The notes below the pieces were generated by a model that did no database searches, had not been told where the DNA came from, and saw only the letters and a list, made by a program, of their open reading frames with translations. A stretch of 64,000 bases of DNA, from NCBI RefSeq assembly GCF_003171675.1, contig NZ_QFZQ01000010.1, positions 123,656 to 187,655 on the forward strand. Direction: 5' to 3'. The position numbers and the translations under genes were made by a program. Origin of the DNA: Reichenbachiella versicolor. GTDB lineage: Bacteria > Bacteroidota > Bacteroidia > Cytophagales > Cyclobacteriaceae. Below are positions 45,425 to 53,478 of the stretch, in pieces. Position 1 is the first letter of the stretch; each line of letters opens with the position of its first letter.

Positions 45425-46906
45425 ATGGGTAAAGGGCTACCAAAAAGAAGTGAAGACTATTCACTATGGTATAATGAGTTAGTAAAAAGAGCCGATTTGG
45501 CTGAGAATTCGGACGTAAGAGGATGTATGGTAATCAAACCATATGGTTTCGCCATTTGGGAAAAAATGCAACAAACTCTTGATCAGATGTTCAAAGATAC
45601 GGGTCACGTAAATGCATACTTTCCAATATTTATACCCAAATCATATCTAAGTAAAGAAGCTGATCATGTAGAAGGTTTTGCAAAAGAATGTGCTGTAGTT
45701 ACACACTACCGATTGAAAAACGACCCTGATGGTAATGGAGTTGTTGTAGATCCAGATGCAAAGCTTGAGGAAGAACTCATTGTAAGACCTACTTCCGAGA
45801 CTATTATTTGGAACTCTTATAAAAACTGGATCCAATCCTACAGAGACCTTCCAATATTATGTAACCAATGGGCCAATGTAGTAAGGTGGGAAATGAGAAC
45901 TCGTTTATTCCTAAGAACTGCAGAATTCTTATGGCAAGAGGGCCACACTGCACATGCCACTAAACAAGAGGCGATTGATGAGTCAGTTCAAATGATGAAT
46001 GTCTATGCTGATTTTGCAGAAAAATATTTAGGTGTTCCTGTCTTGAAGGGAACTAAGACGGAGAGCGAAAGATTCGCTGGAGCTGAAGAAACGTATTGTA
46101 TTGAGGCATTGATGCAGGATGGCAAAGCGCTTCAAGCAGGCACTTCTCATTTTCTAGGACAAAACTTTGCCAAAGCTTTCGATGTGAAATTTGCTACTAA
46201 GGAAGGCGGTATGGATCTAGTATGGGGTACTTCATGGGGTGTGAGTACTAGATTAATGGGAGCATTAATTATGGCTCATTCTGATGACTTTGGTTTAGTT
46301 CTCCCTCCAAAACTGGCTCCTTTCCAAGTGGTGATCGTTCCTATTTTTAAAGGCGACGAACAACTCGCTCAGATCTCCGAAGTTGCAGAAAAAATCATGG
46401 CTGATTTGAGAGCTAAAGGAATTACTGTGAAGTTCGACAACAGAACAACTCATAAACCTGGGTGGAAATTTGCTGAGTACGAATTAAAGGGCACACCGGT
46501 AAGAATTGCTATTGGACCTAAAGATCTTGAAAACGGAACGGTAGAAGTAGCAAGAAGGGATTTATTGGAGAAAAACTCGATGACACTCGGTGATGGTTTT
46601 GCACAGCAGATTGTAGATCTTTTGGACAACATCCAAAACACTATCTTCCAAAAAGCACTTCAGTATAGAGCAGACAATTCTCATACTGTTGACACTTACG
46701 AAGAATTCAAGAAGATCATTTCAAGTGAAGAAGGTGGATTCGTATACGCCCACTGGGATGGCACTTCAGAAACTGAAGAAAAAATAAAAGAAGAAACAAA
46801 AGCGACGATCAGATGTATTCCGATCGACCAGAAAGAAGAAAATGGAGTCTGTATCTATTCTAGGAATCCTTCAAAGGGCCGCGTAGTTTTTGCGAAAGCA
46901 TACTAA
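45425..46906 (+). CDS. proS: Prolyl-tRNA synthetase, archaeal/eukaryote-like type
   Basis: It charges tRNA-Pro. The 493-residue protein has class II motif 2 ([26 protein letters not shown]) and motif 3 regions, an anticodon-binding domain and the C-terminal extension ending in a Tyr (VVFAKAY), as in the short archaeal/eukaryotic form. The editing insertion of bacterial-type ProS is absent. The Bacteroidota generally have this form. It has a strong terminator after it and is a single-gene unit. Confidence 0.97.
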   Translation: MGKGLPKRSEDYSLWYNELVKRADLAENSDVRGCMVIKPYGFAIWEKMQQTLDQMFKDTGHVNAYFPIFIPKSYLSKEADHVEGFAKECAVVTHYRLKNDPDGNGVVVDPDAKLEEELIVRPTSETIIWNSYKNWIQSYRDLPILCNQWANVVRWEMRTRLFLRTAEFLWQEGHTAHATKQEAIDESVQMMNVYADFAEKYLGVPVLKGTKTESERFAGAEETYCIEALMQDGKALQAGTSHFLGQNFAKAFDVKFATKEGGMDLVWGTSWGVSTRLMGALIMAHSDDFGLVLPPKLAPFQVVIVPIFKGDEQLAQISEVAEKIMADLRAKGITVKFDNRTTHKPGWKFAEYELKGTPVRIAIGPKDLENGTVEVARRDLLEKNSMTLGDGFAQQIVDLLDNIQNTIFQKALQYRADNSHTVDTYEEFKKIISSEEGGFVYAHWDGTSETEEKIKEETKATIRCIPIDQKEENGVCIYSRNPSKGRVVFAKAY

Positions 46907-46915
46907 AAAATAAAG

Positions 46916-46940
46916 GCGAGTAGATATACTCGCTTTTTTT
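46916..46940 (+). terminator. Terminator of proS
   Basis: A perfect 7-bp stem (GCGAGTA / TACTCGC) with a GATA loop is followed by seven T. It lies 10 bases after the proS stop codon. Confidence 0.88.
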
Positions 46941-46982
46941 ATTGACTAATCCCTATATTAGTCAACCCAAAAAAATATACAA

Positions 46983-47453
46983 TTGACTGACTGGATTCTT
47001 ATTTCAACTCTCATACTCGGTGGTATCGGCCTGATTATTCTTGAGATCATCTTCGTCCCGGGCACTACTGTTGTCGGCTTCTTTGGATTTGGGATGAGTT
47101 GCTATGGTATATATAGAGTTTATGAACTCTTCGGAGCACAGGCTGGACACATCACCTTAACTGCTTCCTTAGCAATAGCAGTTATTTCCATAGTTTATAG
47201 TTTCAAATCAAACGCATGGAAGAAGTTTGCAAATAATCAGAGTATAAAAGCTAAAGTCAACGAAGACTTAACGGATAGTTTAGCAATAAGTGATGAAGGT
47301 ATCTCAAAGTCCTCTCTTAAGCCAATAGGCAAAGCTGAATTTGGGAACAAGGAATATGAAGTAACAACAATTGGTCAATACCTCGAAGAAAACACTCCAG
47401 TTCGAATCATCAAAATCGAACGAAATAAAATCATTGTAGAACCTATTATTTAA
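46983..47453 (+). CDS. NfeD-like short membrane protein
   Basis: The 156-residue protein has two or three membrane helices ([47 protein letters not shown]) and a soluble OB-fold domain at the C-terminus ([39 protein letters not shown]). This is the short NfeD form that pairs with flotillin-like proteins. The start is a TTG at 46983, as no ATG occurs near it in frame. Its stop is 10 bp before floA. It probably binds or regulates the flotillin. Confidence 0.83.
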   Translation: MTDWILISTLILGGIGLIILEIIFVPGTTVVGFFGFGMSCYGIYRVYELFGAQAGHITLTASLAIAVISIVYSFKSNAWKKFANNQSIKAKVNEDLTDSLAISDEGISKSSLKPIGKAEFGNKEYEVTTIGQYLEENTPVRIIKIERNKIIVEPII

Positions 47454-47463
47454 ACTAAGAAAA

Positions 47464-48438
47464 ATGGTCATATACGCTATATATGCATTTGCGGCGATAA
47501 TTATCTTCTTCGTCTTTATGTACTTCGTTCCAGTTAACCTCTGGATCACAGCAATCTTCTCTGGTGTAAAAGTTGGATTGTTTGAGTTGGTATTCATGCG
47601 AATCAGAAAGGTACCTCCTTCTATCGTAGTGAATTCTTTGATTACTGCTACTAAAGCGGGGCTTAAATTGACAACTTCAGAGTTAGAAACTCATTATCTG
47701 GCAGGAGGTCATGTTCCTTCTGTAATCAAAGCCTTAATTTCTGCTGAAAAAGCCAATATAGAACTTGATTTCAATCAAGCGGCAGCTATTGACCTAGCGG
47801 GTAGAGATGTATTCGAAGCTGTACAGATTTCAGTAAATCCAAAGGTGATTACTACACCAAGAGTAGCAGCAGTAGCTGCTGATGGTATTCAGTTGATCGC
47901 TGTAGCAAGAGTAACTGTAAGAGCCAATATCCAACAATTAGTCGGTGGTGCAGGTGAAGACACGATTCTGGCTAGAGTAGGAGAAGGTATAGTAACGTCT
48001 ATCGGTTCTGCTAATACTCACAAAGAGGTGCTGGAGAACCCTGATAAGATTTCTAAACTTGTATTGACTAGAGGTCTTGATGCAGGTACGGCTTTCGAAA
48101 TCCTTTCTATTGATATTGCTGATGTAGATGTAGGGAAAAACATCGGAGCTGATCTTCAAACTGACCAAGCTGCAGCCGACCTAAAGGTGGCTGAAGCTAA
48201 GGCTGAGGAAAGAAGAGCTATGGCAGTAGCGGCTGAACAAGAAATGAAAGCTAAAGCTCAAGAAGCTAGAGCTAAAGTAATCGAAGCTGAAGCTGAAGTG
48301 CCAAAAGCAATGGCAGAGGCATTCCGTGAAGGAAACCTTGGCATCATGGACTACTATAAGATGGATAATATCAAGGCTGATACTGAAATGAGAGAATCCA
48401 TTGCTAAACCTAAAGGTAGTACTGGAAAAAAGAAATAA
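47464..48438 (+). CDS. floA: Flotillin-like protein FloA
   Basis: The 324-residue SPFH protein has an N-terminal hydrophobic hairpin (residues 3-40), the PHB/SPFH domain ([20 protein letters not shown] to [18 protein letters not shown]) and the flotillin coiled coil rich in Ala-Glu ([19 protein letters not shown]). It organises membrane microdomains. The gene follows the NfeD-like gene, a known functional pairing. The C-terminus is short and basic. It is followed by a bidirectional terminator. Confidence 0.95.
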   Translation: MVIYAIYAFAAIIIFFVFMYFVPVNLWITAIFSGVKVGLFELVFMRIRKVPPSIVVNSLITATKAGLKLTTSELETHYLAGGHVPSVIKALISAEKANIELDFNQAAAIDLAGRDVFEAVQISVNPKVITTPRVAAVAADGIQLIAVARVTVRANIQQLVGGAGEDTILARVGEGIVTSIGSANTHKEVLENPDKISKLVLTRGLDAGTAFEILSIDIADVDVGKNIGADLQTDQAAADLKVAEAKAEERRAMAVAAEQEMKAKAQEARAKVIEAEAEVPKAMAEAFREGNLGIMDYYKMDNIKADTEMRESIAKPKGSTGKKK

Positions 48439-48462
48439 TCTGAACTGATTACATTAGATATT

Positions 48463-48499
48463 AAGGCTGCTTTTTATTTAAAAGGCAGCCTTATTTTTA
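48463..48499. terminator. Bidirectional terminator between floA and the LysE gene
   Basis: An 8-bp inverted repeat AAGGCTGC / GCAGCCTT, extended by A-T pairs inside, is flanked by T-rich DNA on the right and T/A-rich DNA inside. It serves the convergent floA and LysE-type genes. Confidence 0.8.
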
Positions 48500-48531
48500 T
48501 TAGACTTTCCGATTCATGAAAATTCAGTATA

Positions 48532-49146
48532 TCACCAGATCAGATCAAAAACCATCCATAGGCCAAATCCTAAGAGAAGAGACCCTGAAACCACATCTAC
48601 AATCCTGAGAACCCGATCATTGAGTCGGTTTTTAAAACTATATGAAATGGTCGTCAAAATCACCCACCATATTAAAGAACCTAGAAAAACTGCAAAAACG
48701 AATTGGCCAATAGTCAGATAATCAGTTCCTTCCATGGATAAACCCATACCTGCAAATAATGAAAAATAGATTAGTAGCGGGGTAGGATTTGTTATCGTCA
48801 TCACATAGATCGAAACACCATCCATAAGAAGTGTTTTGTTCCCTATTACTGGTTTTGATACTTCAACACCTTTCTTATTCAACGTTTGAATGGCTAACCA
48901 TAATAGAATACATGCGCCAAATAACTTAAGTCCCATCTCATATTCCAATAAAACTGATGAAACCATTGCAAATCCAAACGCTGATATTAAACCATAAGTC
49001 AAGTCTACCAATGCAGCTCCCATACCTGTAGCTATTCCGTGATCATAGCCTTTATTCAGTGTGCGGTTAATACATAATACTCCAACAGGCCCTATCGGAG
49101 CTGCGACAGAAAAACCTAAAATAAAACCTTTGAAAAATAGTTCCAT
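48532..49146 (-). CDS. LysE/RhtB-family amino acid exporter
   Basis: The 204-residue protein has six hydrophobic helices and the LysE family N-terminus (FILGFSVAAPIGPVGVLCINRTLNKG). It exports amino acids or derivatives; the substrate is not readable. I chose ATG 49146 (MELFFKGF) since the preceding codons have no family match. It converges on floA over a shared terminator. Confidence 0.87.
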   Translation of the reverse strand: MELFFKGFILGFSVAAPIGPVGVLCINRTLNKGYDHGIATGMGAALVDLTYGLISAFGFAMVSSVLLEYEMGLKLFGACILLWLAIQTLNKKGVEVSKPVIGNKTLLMDGVSIYVMTITNPTPLLIYFSLFAGMGLSMEGTDYLTIGQFVFAVFLGSLIWWVILTTISYSFKNRLNDRVLRIVDVVSGSLLLGFGLWMVFDLIW

Positions 49147-49293
49147 GGCGCCAAAGATGTAAAAATTAGCCAACCTCAGAAGCAGGAATGTACAATTCTA
49201 TATAGTGAAATTTGTAGACCTTTGATCTTCAAACCATTGCAGTCTATAAAAAATGATCAAAGGAAGGTAATAGAGTAATGGATGATAGGGAAG

Positions 49294-49512
49294 TTAGATT
49301 AACTCCATGATGTCAGTTCGACGTACATTGTTGAGAAACCTCAACTTGGCCTCTAGCTTTTCTCTGAAGGCTTCACTGATATCATTGAACCTATCTAGAA
49401 TAACAAAATTCTGCGATTGATTACTGTTTTTCAGAATGTCTAAGTAGGTGTCTTTATCACCCAATTGATATTCTTTTTCAGCGGGATTGTACCAAATGAA
49501 CTCTGTTCTCAT
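49294..49512 (-). CDS. Small hypothetical protein
   Basis: The 72-residue soluble protein is rich in charged residues and aromatics (EFIWYNPAEKEYQLGD, AFREKLEAKLRFLNNVR) with no signal peptide or membrane helix. I do not recognise it. It begins 68 bp after the SBF transporter gene and may be the third gene of that operon. The start ATG 49512 is the only one near. Confidence 0.6.
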   Translation of the reverse strand: MRTEFIWYNPAEKEYQLGDKDTYLDILKNSNQSQNFVILDRFNDISEAFREKLEAKLRFLNNVRRTDIMELI

Positions 49513-49580
49513 ATGCTCGAGTAAAACTATCTAATATTCCTCTAACAAGAGAATAAATACTTTAGTTTCAGGAGATCACA

Positions 49581-50486
49581 CTATGGTACTATGGTTTTCT
49601 TAGACCATAGATACGATAGAAAACCTCCTGCTATTAAATGCCAAACACCCCACCATGCCGCTATAAAGGCCATCCCACCTAGTCCATCAAAAAAATCAAA
49701 TATGATAACCAAGGCTACGCTCACGTTTTGAATTCCTGTTTCTATCGTCACTGCCCTACGGTCTGGACTAGACAATCTGGCTAAAGTACTCAATCCAAAA
49801 CCTGAAATAAGCCCGAGCGCATTATGCAAAAAAACTAACAATAAAATAGCTGATATATGAGCTAAGAAATGATCAAAGTTCTTTTTCAATGCCAAGACTA
49901 CAAATGATGTAAAAATTAAGATCGAGAGCTTCTTAATTGGCTTCGAAATTTTCTTAGTCAACTCTGGTAGTTTCTCTCCAAAAGTCATTCCTACAATCAA
50001 CGGGATAACTAATACCCAGATAATTTTAATGACCATATCCCAAACATCCATATCAATCGAATGCAGCATATCAGCGGTGGGTGCATAAGCTTTGGACCAA
50101 AGTGTAAAACTAACCGGGGTAAACAATACAGACATTACTGAAGAAAAGGCTGTCAAACTTACCGAAAGGGCTACATTTCCCTTGCTCATAGCCACGTAGA
50201 AATTAGAAACATTTCCGCCAGGACATGAAGCTACTAGCATCATCCCGAGAGCAATACTAGGTATCGGATTGATAATATGAATCAGTCCGAATGTTGCTAA
50301 TGGTAGCAATAGTAACTGGGAAAATAGCCCCACGAAAATTGGCTTTGGAGTCCTAAAAAGTAATCTAAAATGCGCTAGCTTCAACTCTAGCGCAACTCCA
50401 AACATGATAAAGGCAATACATAAATTGAGTAGTAGAAGAGAGCCCTTATCGAAATTGAGCACAACTTGGTCTAATGAAGAATTCAT
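49581..50486 (-). CDS. Bile acid:sodium symporter (SBF) family transporter
   Basis: The 301-residue protein has nine to ten hydrophobic helices and the motif region GMMLVASCPGGNVSNFYVAMSKGNVALSV, which matches the SBF (ASBT-like) family; the conserved Pro and Asn around the crossover helix are visible. It transports an organic anion with Na+; the substrate is unknown, and bile acids are unlikely in a marine organism. The start is 33 bp after the S41 protease stop, so the two are probably one transcript. Confidence 0.87.
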   Translation of the reverse strand: MNSSLDQVVLNFDKGSLLLLNLCIAFIMFGVALELKLAHFRLLFRTPKPIFVGLFSQLLLLPLATFGLIHIINPIPSIALGMMLVASCPGGNVSNFYVAMSKGNVALSVSLTAFSSVMSVLFTPVSFTLWSKAYAPTADMLHSIDMDVWDMVIKIIWVLVIPLIVGMTFGEKLPELTKKISKPIKKLSILIFTSFVVLALKKNFDHFLAHISAILLLVFLHNALGLISGFGLSTLARLSSPDRRAVTIETGIQNVSVALVIIFDFFDGLGGMAFIAAWWGVWHLIAGGFLSYLWSKKTIVP

Positions 50487-50519
50487 ACAGGTGGATCATG
50501 CAGGTGAATTAAGAGGATA

Positions 50520-52163
50520 TTACTTGTTTCCGAGAATCGTTCTGTATCTACTCGGTGTATTCAGTACATAAATAGCAGAATCTACTGCCACGTCATGGCT
50601 TAATGTCGCCTCAATTACTCCTGAAGTGAAATAATATCTCTTTATAATTTCTTTCTCTAACTCGGATTTGATTTCCTCTTTAAATGACATCAGACCTGTT
50701 CCTTTTACCTCTTCAATGGCATTATTGATTTGATCTATTTCCTTTACTAGATCTTTATATGCTTTGTCATCAGCGGCAGCCTTTTTGAGAAGGTCAACAG
50801 CTTTTTCTACTCTGGTATCATTCTTCCAAGACTTATCGCCTATCCAACTCACAAAGTCTGCATAATCCTCATCGTTCAATTGAAACTCAGAAGCAGAGTC
50901 AATTTTTTGATGAGAATAATAGTACTCTGACGCATAGTCAAAAAGCAACCCACTTTCTAAAAGATTTTTGGTGTAAGAGGACTTACGAGACAGTGGCGTG
51001 TTTACATCTGGCTTAATACCTTTCCCTTCGAAAACAGGCCTTCCATTTTGAGTTTTAAACTCCTTTCTCAGTGAATCTGCTATAGTACTTGCAGACCCGT
51101 CTGCATTCTTATGTACATAGTCTAACTCTTGAATACATCTTCCACTAGGAATATAGTACTTAGCAGTAGTTACTTTCAATTGAGAATTAAAAGTCAATGG
51201 ACGAGCCACTTGCACTAGCCCTTTACCAAAGGAATTTTGACCGACTATTACACCACGATCATAATCTTGAATCACTCCTGAAACGATTTCAGAAGCAGAT
51301 GCGCTCTTACCATCGATCAGTACTGCTATTGGTATATCTAGGTCCATAGGTTCTTTCTCGGCAGAATATGAAAAACTACTTGCTTTAGTCTTTGCTTTGG
51401 TTTGAACAATAAGCGAACCTTCTGGTACGAAAAGATTACTGATTTTTACAGCCTGATTCAAAAGCCCTCCAGGATTTCCCCGTAAATCAATAATCAACTT
51501 TTTAGCTCCTTTCTCTTTCAATTCATTGACAGCACCAATCACATCATCACCTGCACTTCTAGTGAACTCACTTAGTTTGAAATAACCAATATCGTCCCCT
51601 AGCATAGTTTGATAACTAATGTTAGGTATGCTAATCTTCTGTCGTTCTATTTCAAAATCATACTTCTCTTTTCCTTGGCGAAGAACTTGAATTTTCACTT
51701 TACTACCTGACTGTCCCTTGAGTAGATTACCTGCCTCTTCATCTGATAAGGTAACCACAGACTGTTCGTCAATTGCAACAATCTCATCCCCTATCTTCAT
51801 ACCAGCTTTCATTGCTGGGCTTTCCTTATACAAGTTAAGCACTAGGTGCCGACCATTGATCTTATTAGATTGAATCCCTATTCCCCCATATTGACCGGTT
51901 GCATTGGTTCGGTAATCTTCAATATCATCCTCAGGAATATAAACAGTATATGGGTCAAGCTCTTCTAGCATCGCATCGATACCAGTCTTAATCATTTTAT
52001 TTGGGTTGACCTCATCGACATAGTATTTATTGACCTCCTTATAAAGAGAAGAAAAGATGTCAAGATTTCGAGTGATATCGAAATACTTATCACTTTGTGT
52101 AAATGCTACTAATCCGAAAATGCCCGGGATCAATGCCCAGATGATTAAATGTTTTCTTTTCAT
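50520..52163 (-). CDS. C-terminal processing protease, S41 family (CtpA-like)
   Basis: It cuts periplasmic substrates near their C-termini. The 547-residue protein has an N-terminal signal anchor, a PDZ domain (YGGIGIQSNKI to GDEIVAIDEQSV), the catalytic Ser in SASASEIVSG and Lys in GQNSFGKGLVQ, and a C-terminal helical extension of about 170 residues. I chose ATG 52163 (MKRKHLII) since GAGGT lies five bases upstream; ATG 52172 is the alternative. It is preceded by the 21-bp repeat array. Confidence 0.93.
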   Translation of the reverse strand: MKRKHLIIWALIPGIFGLVAFTQSDKYFDITRNLDIFSSLYKEVNKYYVDEVNPNKMIKTGIDAMLEELDPYTVYIPEDDIEDYRTNATGQYGGIGIQSNKINGRHLVLNLYKESPAMKAGMKIGDEIVAIDEQSVVTLSDEEAGNLLKGQSGSKVKIQVLRQGKEKYDFEIERQKISIPNISYQTMLGDDIGYFKLSEFTRSAGDDVIGAVNELKEKGAKKLIIDLRGNPGGLLNQAVKISNLFVPEGSLIVQTKAKTKASSFSYSAEKEPMDLDIPIAVLIDGKSASASEIVSGVIQDYDRGVIVGQNSFGKGLVQVARPLTFNSQLKVTTAKYYIPSGRCIQELDYVHKNADGSASTIADSLRKEFKTQNGRPVFEGKGIKPDVNTPLSRKSSYTKNLLESGLLFDYASEYYYSHQKIDSASEFQLNDEDYADFVSWIGDKSWKNDTRVEKAVDLLKKAAADDKAYKDLVKEIDQINNAIEEVKGTGLMSFKEEIKSELEKEIIKRYYFTSGVIEATLSHDVAVDSAIYVLNTPSRYRTILGNK

Positions 52164-52221
52164 ATACCTCATTTTACCGCTATCAGGAAGAAAAGTTGTG
52201 GTCAACTAATAACGTAAATGG

Positions 52222-52229
52222 CAAAAATA
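52222..52229 (-). promoter_or_regulatory. -7 element of the S41 protease promoter
   Basis: The minus strand reads TATTTTTG, an exact TAnnTTTG match. The transcript would start near 52215, about 50 bases before ATG 52163. The repeat array begins 60 bases upstream of this element. No TTTG box is at the usual distance. Confidence 0.45.
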
Positions 52230-52288
52230 CATTGTAGCGGTTTATTGCGCCCATTTATTTTGATACAGTTCACCAACATCGCAATTTC

Positions 52289-52540
52289 AAACATTAACCT
52301 GTTAAACCTAAACACAACCATCTCTACACTAAACACAGATCATCTTATGACAAACACAAGCCCCTACAATTCAAACAAAGACATCTTGATATTAAACATA
52401 GAGCACTCTACAACAAACATAGACCTCTTGACTCCAAACATAATGGGGTTGAAGTCAAACACAGCATACTCTCAGACAAACACAGGCATCTCTATAGTAA
52501 ACACAGCCTACTTGAACTTAAACACTGAGGTGTTGGATTA
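52289..52540 (+). repeat. Array of twelve 21-bp units with invariant AAACA
   Basis: The motif AAACA begins at 52289 and recurs at exactly every 21st base through 52520, twelve times without an exception. The consensus is AAACAYAG, four variable bases, CTYKA, three variable bases and a pyrimidine. All twelve units keep AAACA, eleven keep T at unit position 14, and the other positions differ freely. Two plus-strand frames stay open through most of it. In one frame the units read Lys-His-(Arg/Ser/Asn)-x-Leu-(Tyr/Asp/Glu)-x, and in the other Asn-(Thr/Ile)-x5. It fills the space between the channel stop and the protease promoter. Function is unknown. Confidence 0.85.
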
Positions 52541-53365
52541 TAATTCTTTCAATTTTTCACCACAGTTAAAACAGTAATTGGATTCTTTAGGGAGGTTCTT
52601 CTGTCCGCATCGTGGACATGAACCCAAATTATTTTTTTTATCCGCATGTATGAGCTCATGGGTCACTATCCCTGTAGGAACGGCTAAAATTGCATAACCC
52701 ACAATCATCAAAGCTGACGCTATCGTTTGCCCTACTACCGTTTCTGGTGCAATATCTCCGTAACCCACTGTGGTAATTGTAACAATAGCCCAGTAGATAC
52801 TCTTCGGAATACTTGAAAAACCATGTGATCGCCCTTCTATCATAAACATTAAAGTTCCTATGATCACCACAATGCACAGGACAGATCCAAGAAATACAAT
52901 CACCTTATGTCTACTCGCCCATAATGCATCTGCCAACTGCTGAGCTCCTCCCATGAAGTGGGTTAGCTTTAGTATCCTAAACACCCTAATCAATCTGATG
53001 GATCGAATCACTAATAATGCATGAGCACCGTCTATGAAAATTCCTAGATAGGTGGGAATCAATGAAAGCAAGTCCACAATTCCCATAAAACTCAAAGCAT
53101 ACTTCAAAGGTCTAGGGGAAGACAAAAGCCTCGCTATGTATTCTAATGTAAAGAGAATCGTGAACACCCATTCCAAAAAATGAAACTCTTGCGAAAAATT
53201 GGCGTCAATCTCTCGGACGCTTTCTAGCATAACTATAGCTACACTAGCCAAAATCCCAACTAGAAGCACCAGGTCGAATAGCTTTCCAGCAAAAGTGTGA
53301 TACCCAAATATCACTTCATGTATCTTCTGCTGCCACTTCTTTAGACCGTCTATTTCTTTATTCAT
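52538..53365 (-). CDS. Voltage-gated-type K+ channel with C-terminal zinc ribbon
   Basis: The 275-residue protein has six membrane helices: a voltage-sensor-like S4 with regular Arg (VIRSIRLIRVFRILK), the pore helix and selectivity filter TVGYGD, and a last helix. After the last helix comes a tail of about 35 residues with CPRCGQKN and CFNCGEKL, a rubredoxin-like zinc ribbon of four Cys. The channel part is normal in length. The zinc ribbon may bind metal or regulate gating. The stop lies at the edge of the repeat array. Confidence 0.88.
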   Translation of the reverse strand: MNKEIDGLKKWQQKIHEVIFGYHTFAGKLFDLVLLVGILASVAIVMLESVREIDANFSQEFHFLEWVFTILFTLEYIARLLSSPRPLKYALSFMGIVDLLSLIPTYLGIFIDGAHALLVIRSIRLIRVFRILKLTHFMGGAQQLADALWASRHKVIVFLGSVLCIVVIIGTLMFMIEGRSHGFSSIPKSIYWAIVTITTVGYGDIAPETVVGQTIASALMIVGYAILAVPTGIVTHELIHADKKNNLGSCPRCGQKNLPKESNYCFNCGEKLKEL

Positions 53366-53464
53366 GATTTCAAAATGCTTTACTCTAAACGCCTAAACTC
53401 GCTATTTGAAACCATAGTGCCAAAAATGTCTGAACGCACCTCAATAGAAATATACCTAATTCCG

Positions 53465-53472
53465 TAATTTTG
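53465..53472 (+). promoter_or_regulatory. Possible -7 element before the FAD/Fe-S oxidoreductase
   Basis: TAATTTTG is an exact TAnnTTTG match ending six bases before ATG 53479, which would give a leaderless transcript. It contains the TTG (53470) that could otherwise be taken as a start codon, which argues for ATG 53479. Confidence 0.4.
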
Positions 53473-53478
53473 CGGCCT

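Noticed and set aside
52289..52540. CRISPR array
   Set aside because: The conserved part is only 5-8 bases and the period 21, far too short for repeats plus spacers, and there are no cas genes.
52218..52577. A 119-residue Asn-rich open frame over the repeat array
   Set aside because: Its start region overlaps the predicted promoter of the protease, its core codons vary at non-silent positions, and it overlaps the channel gene. I treat it as a by-product of a 21-bp (seven-codon) period rather than a gene.
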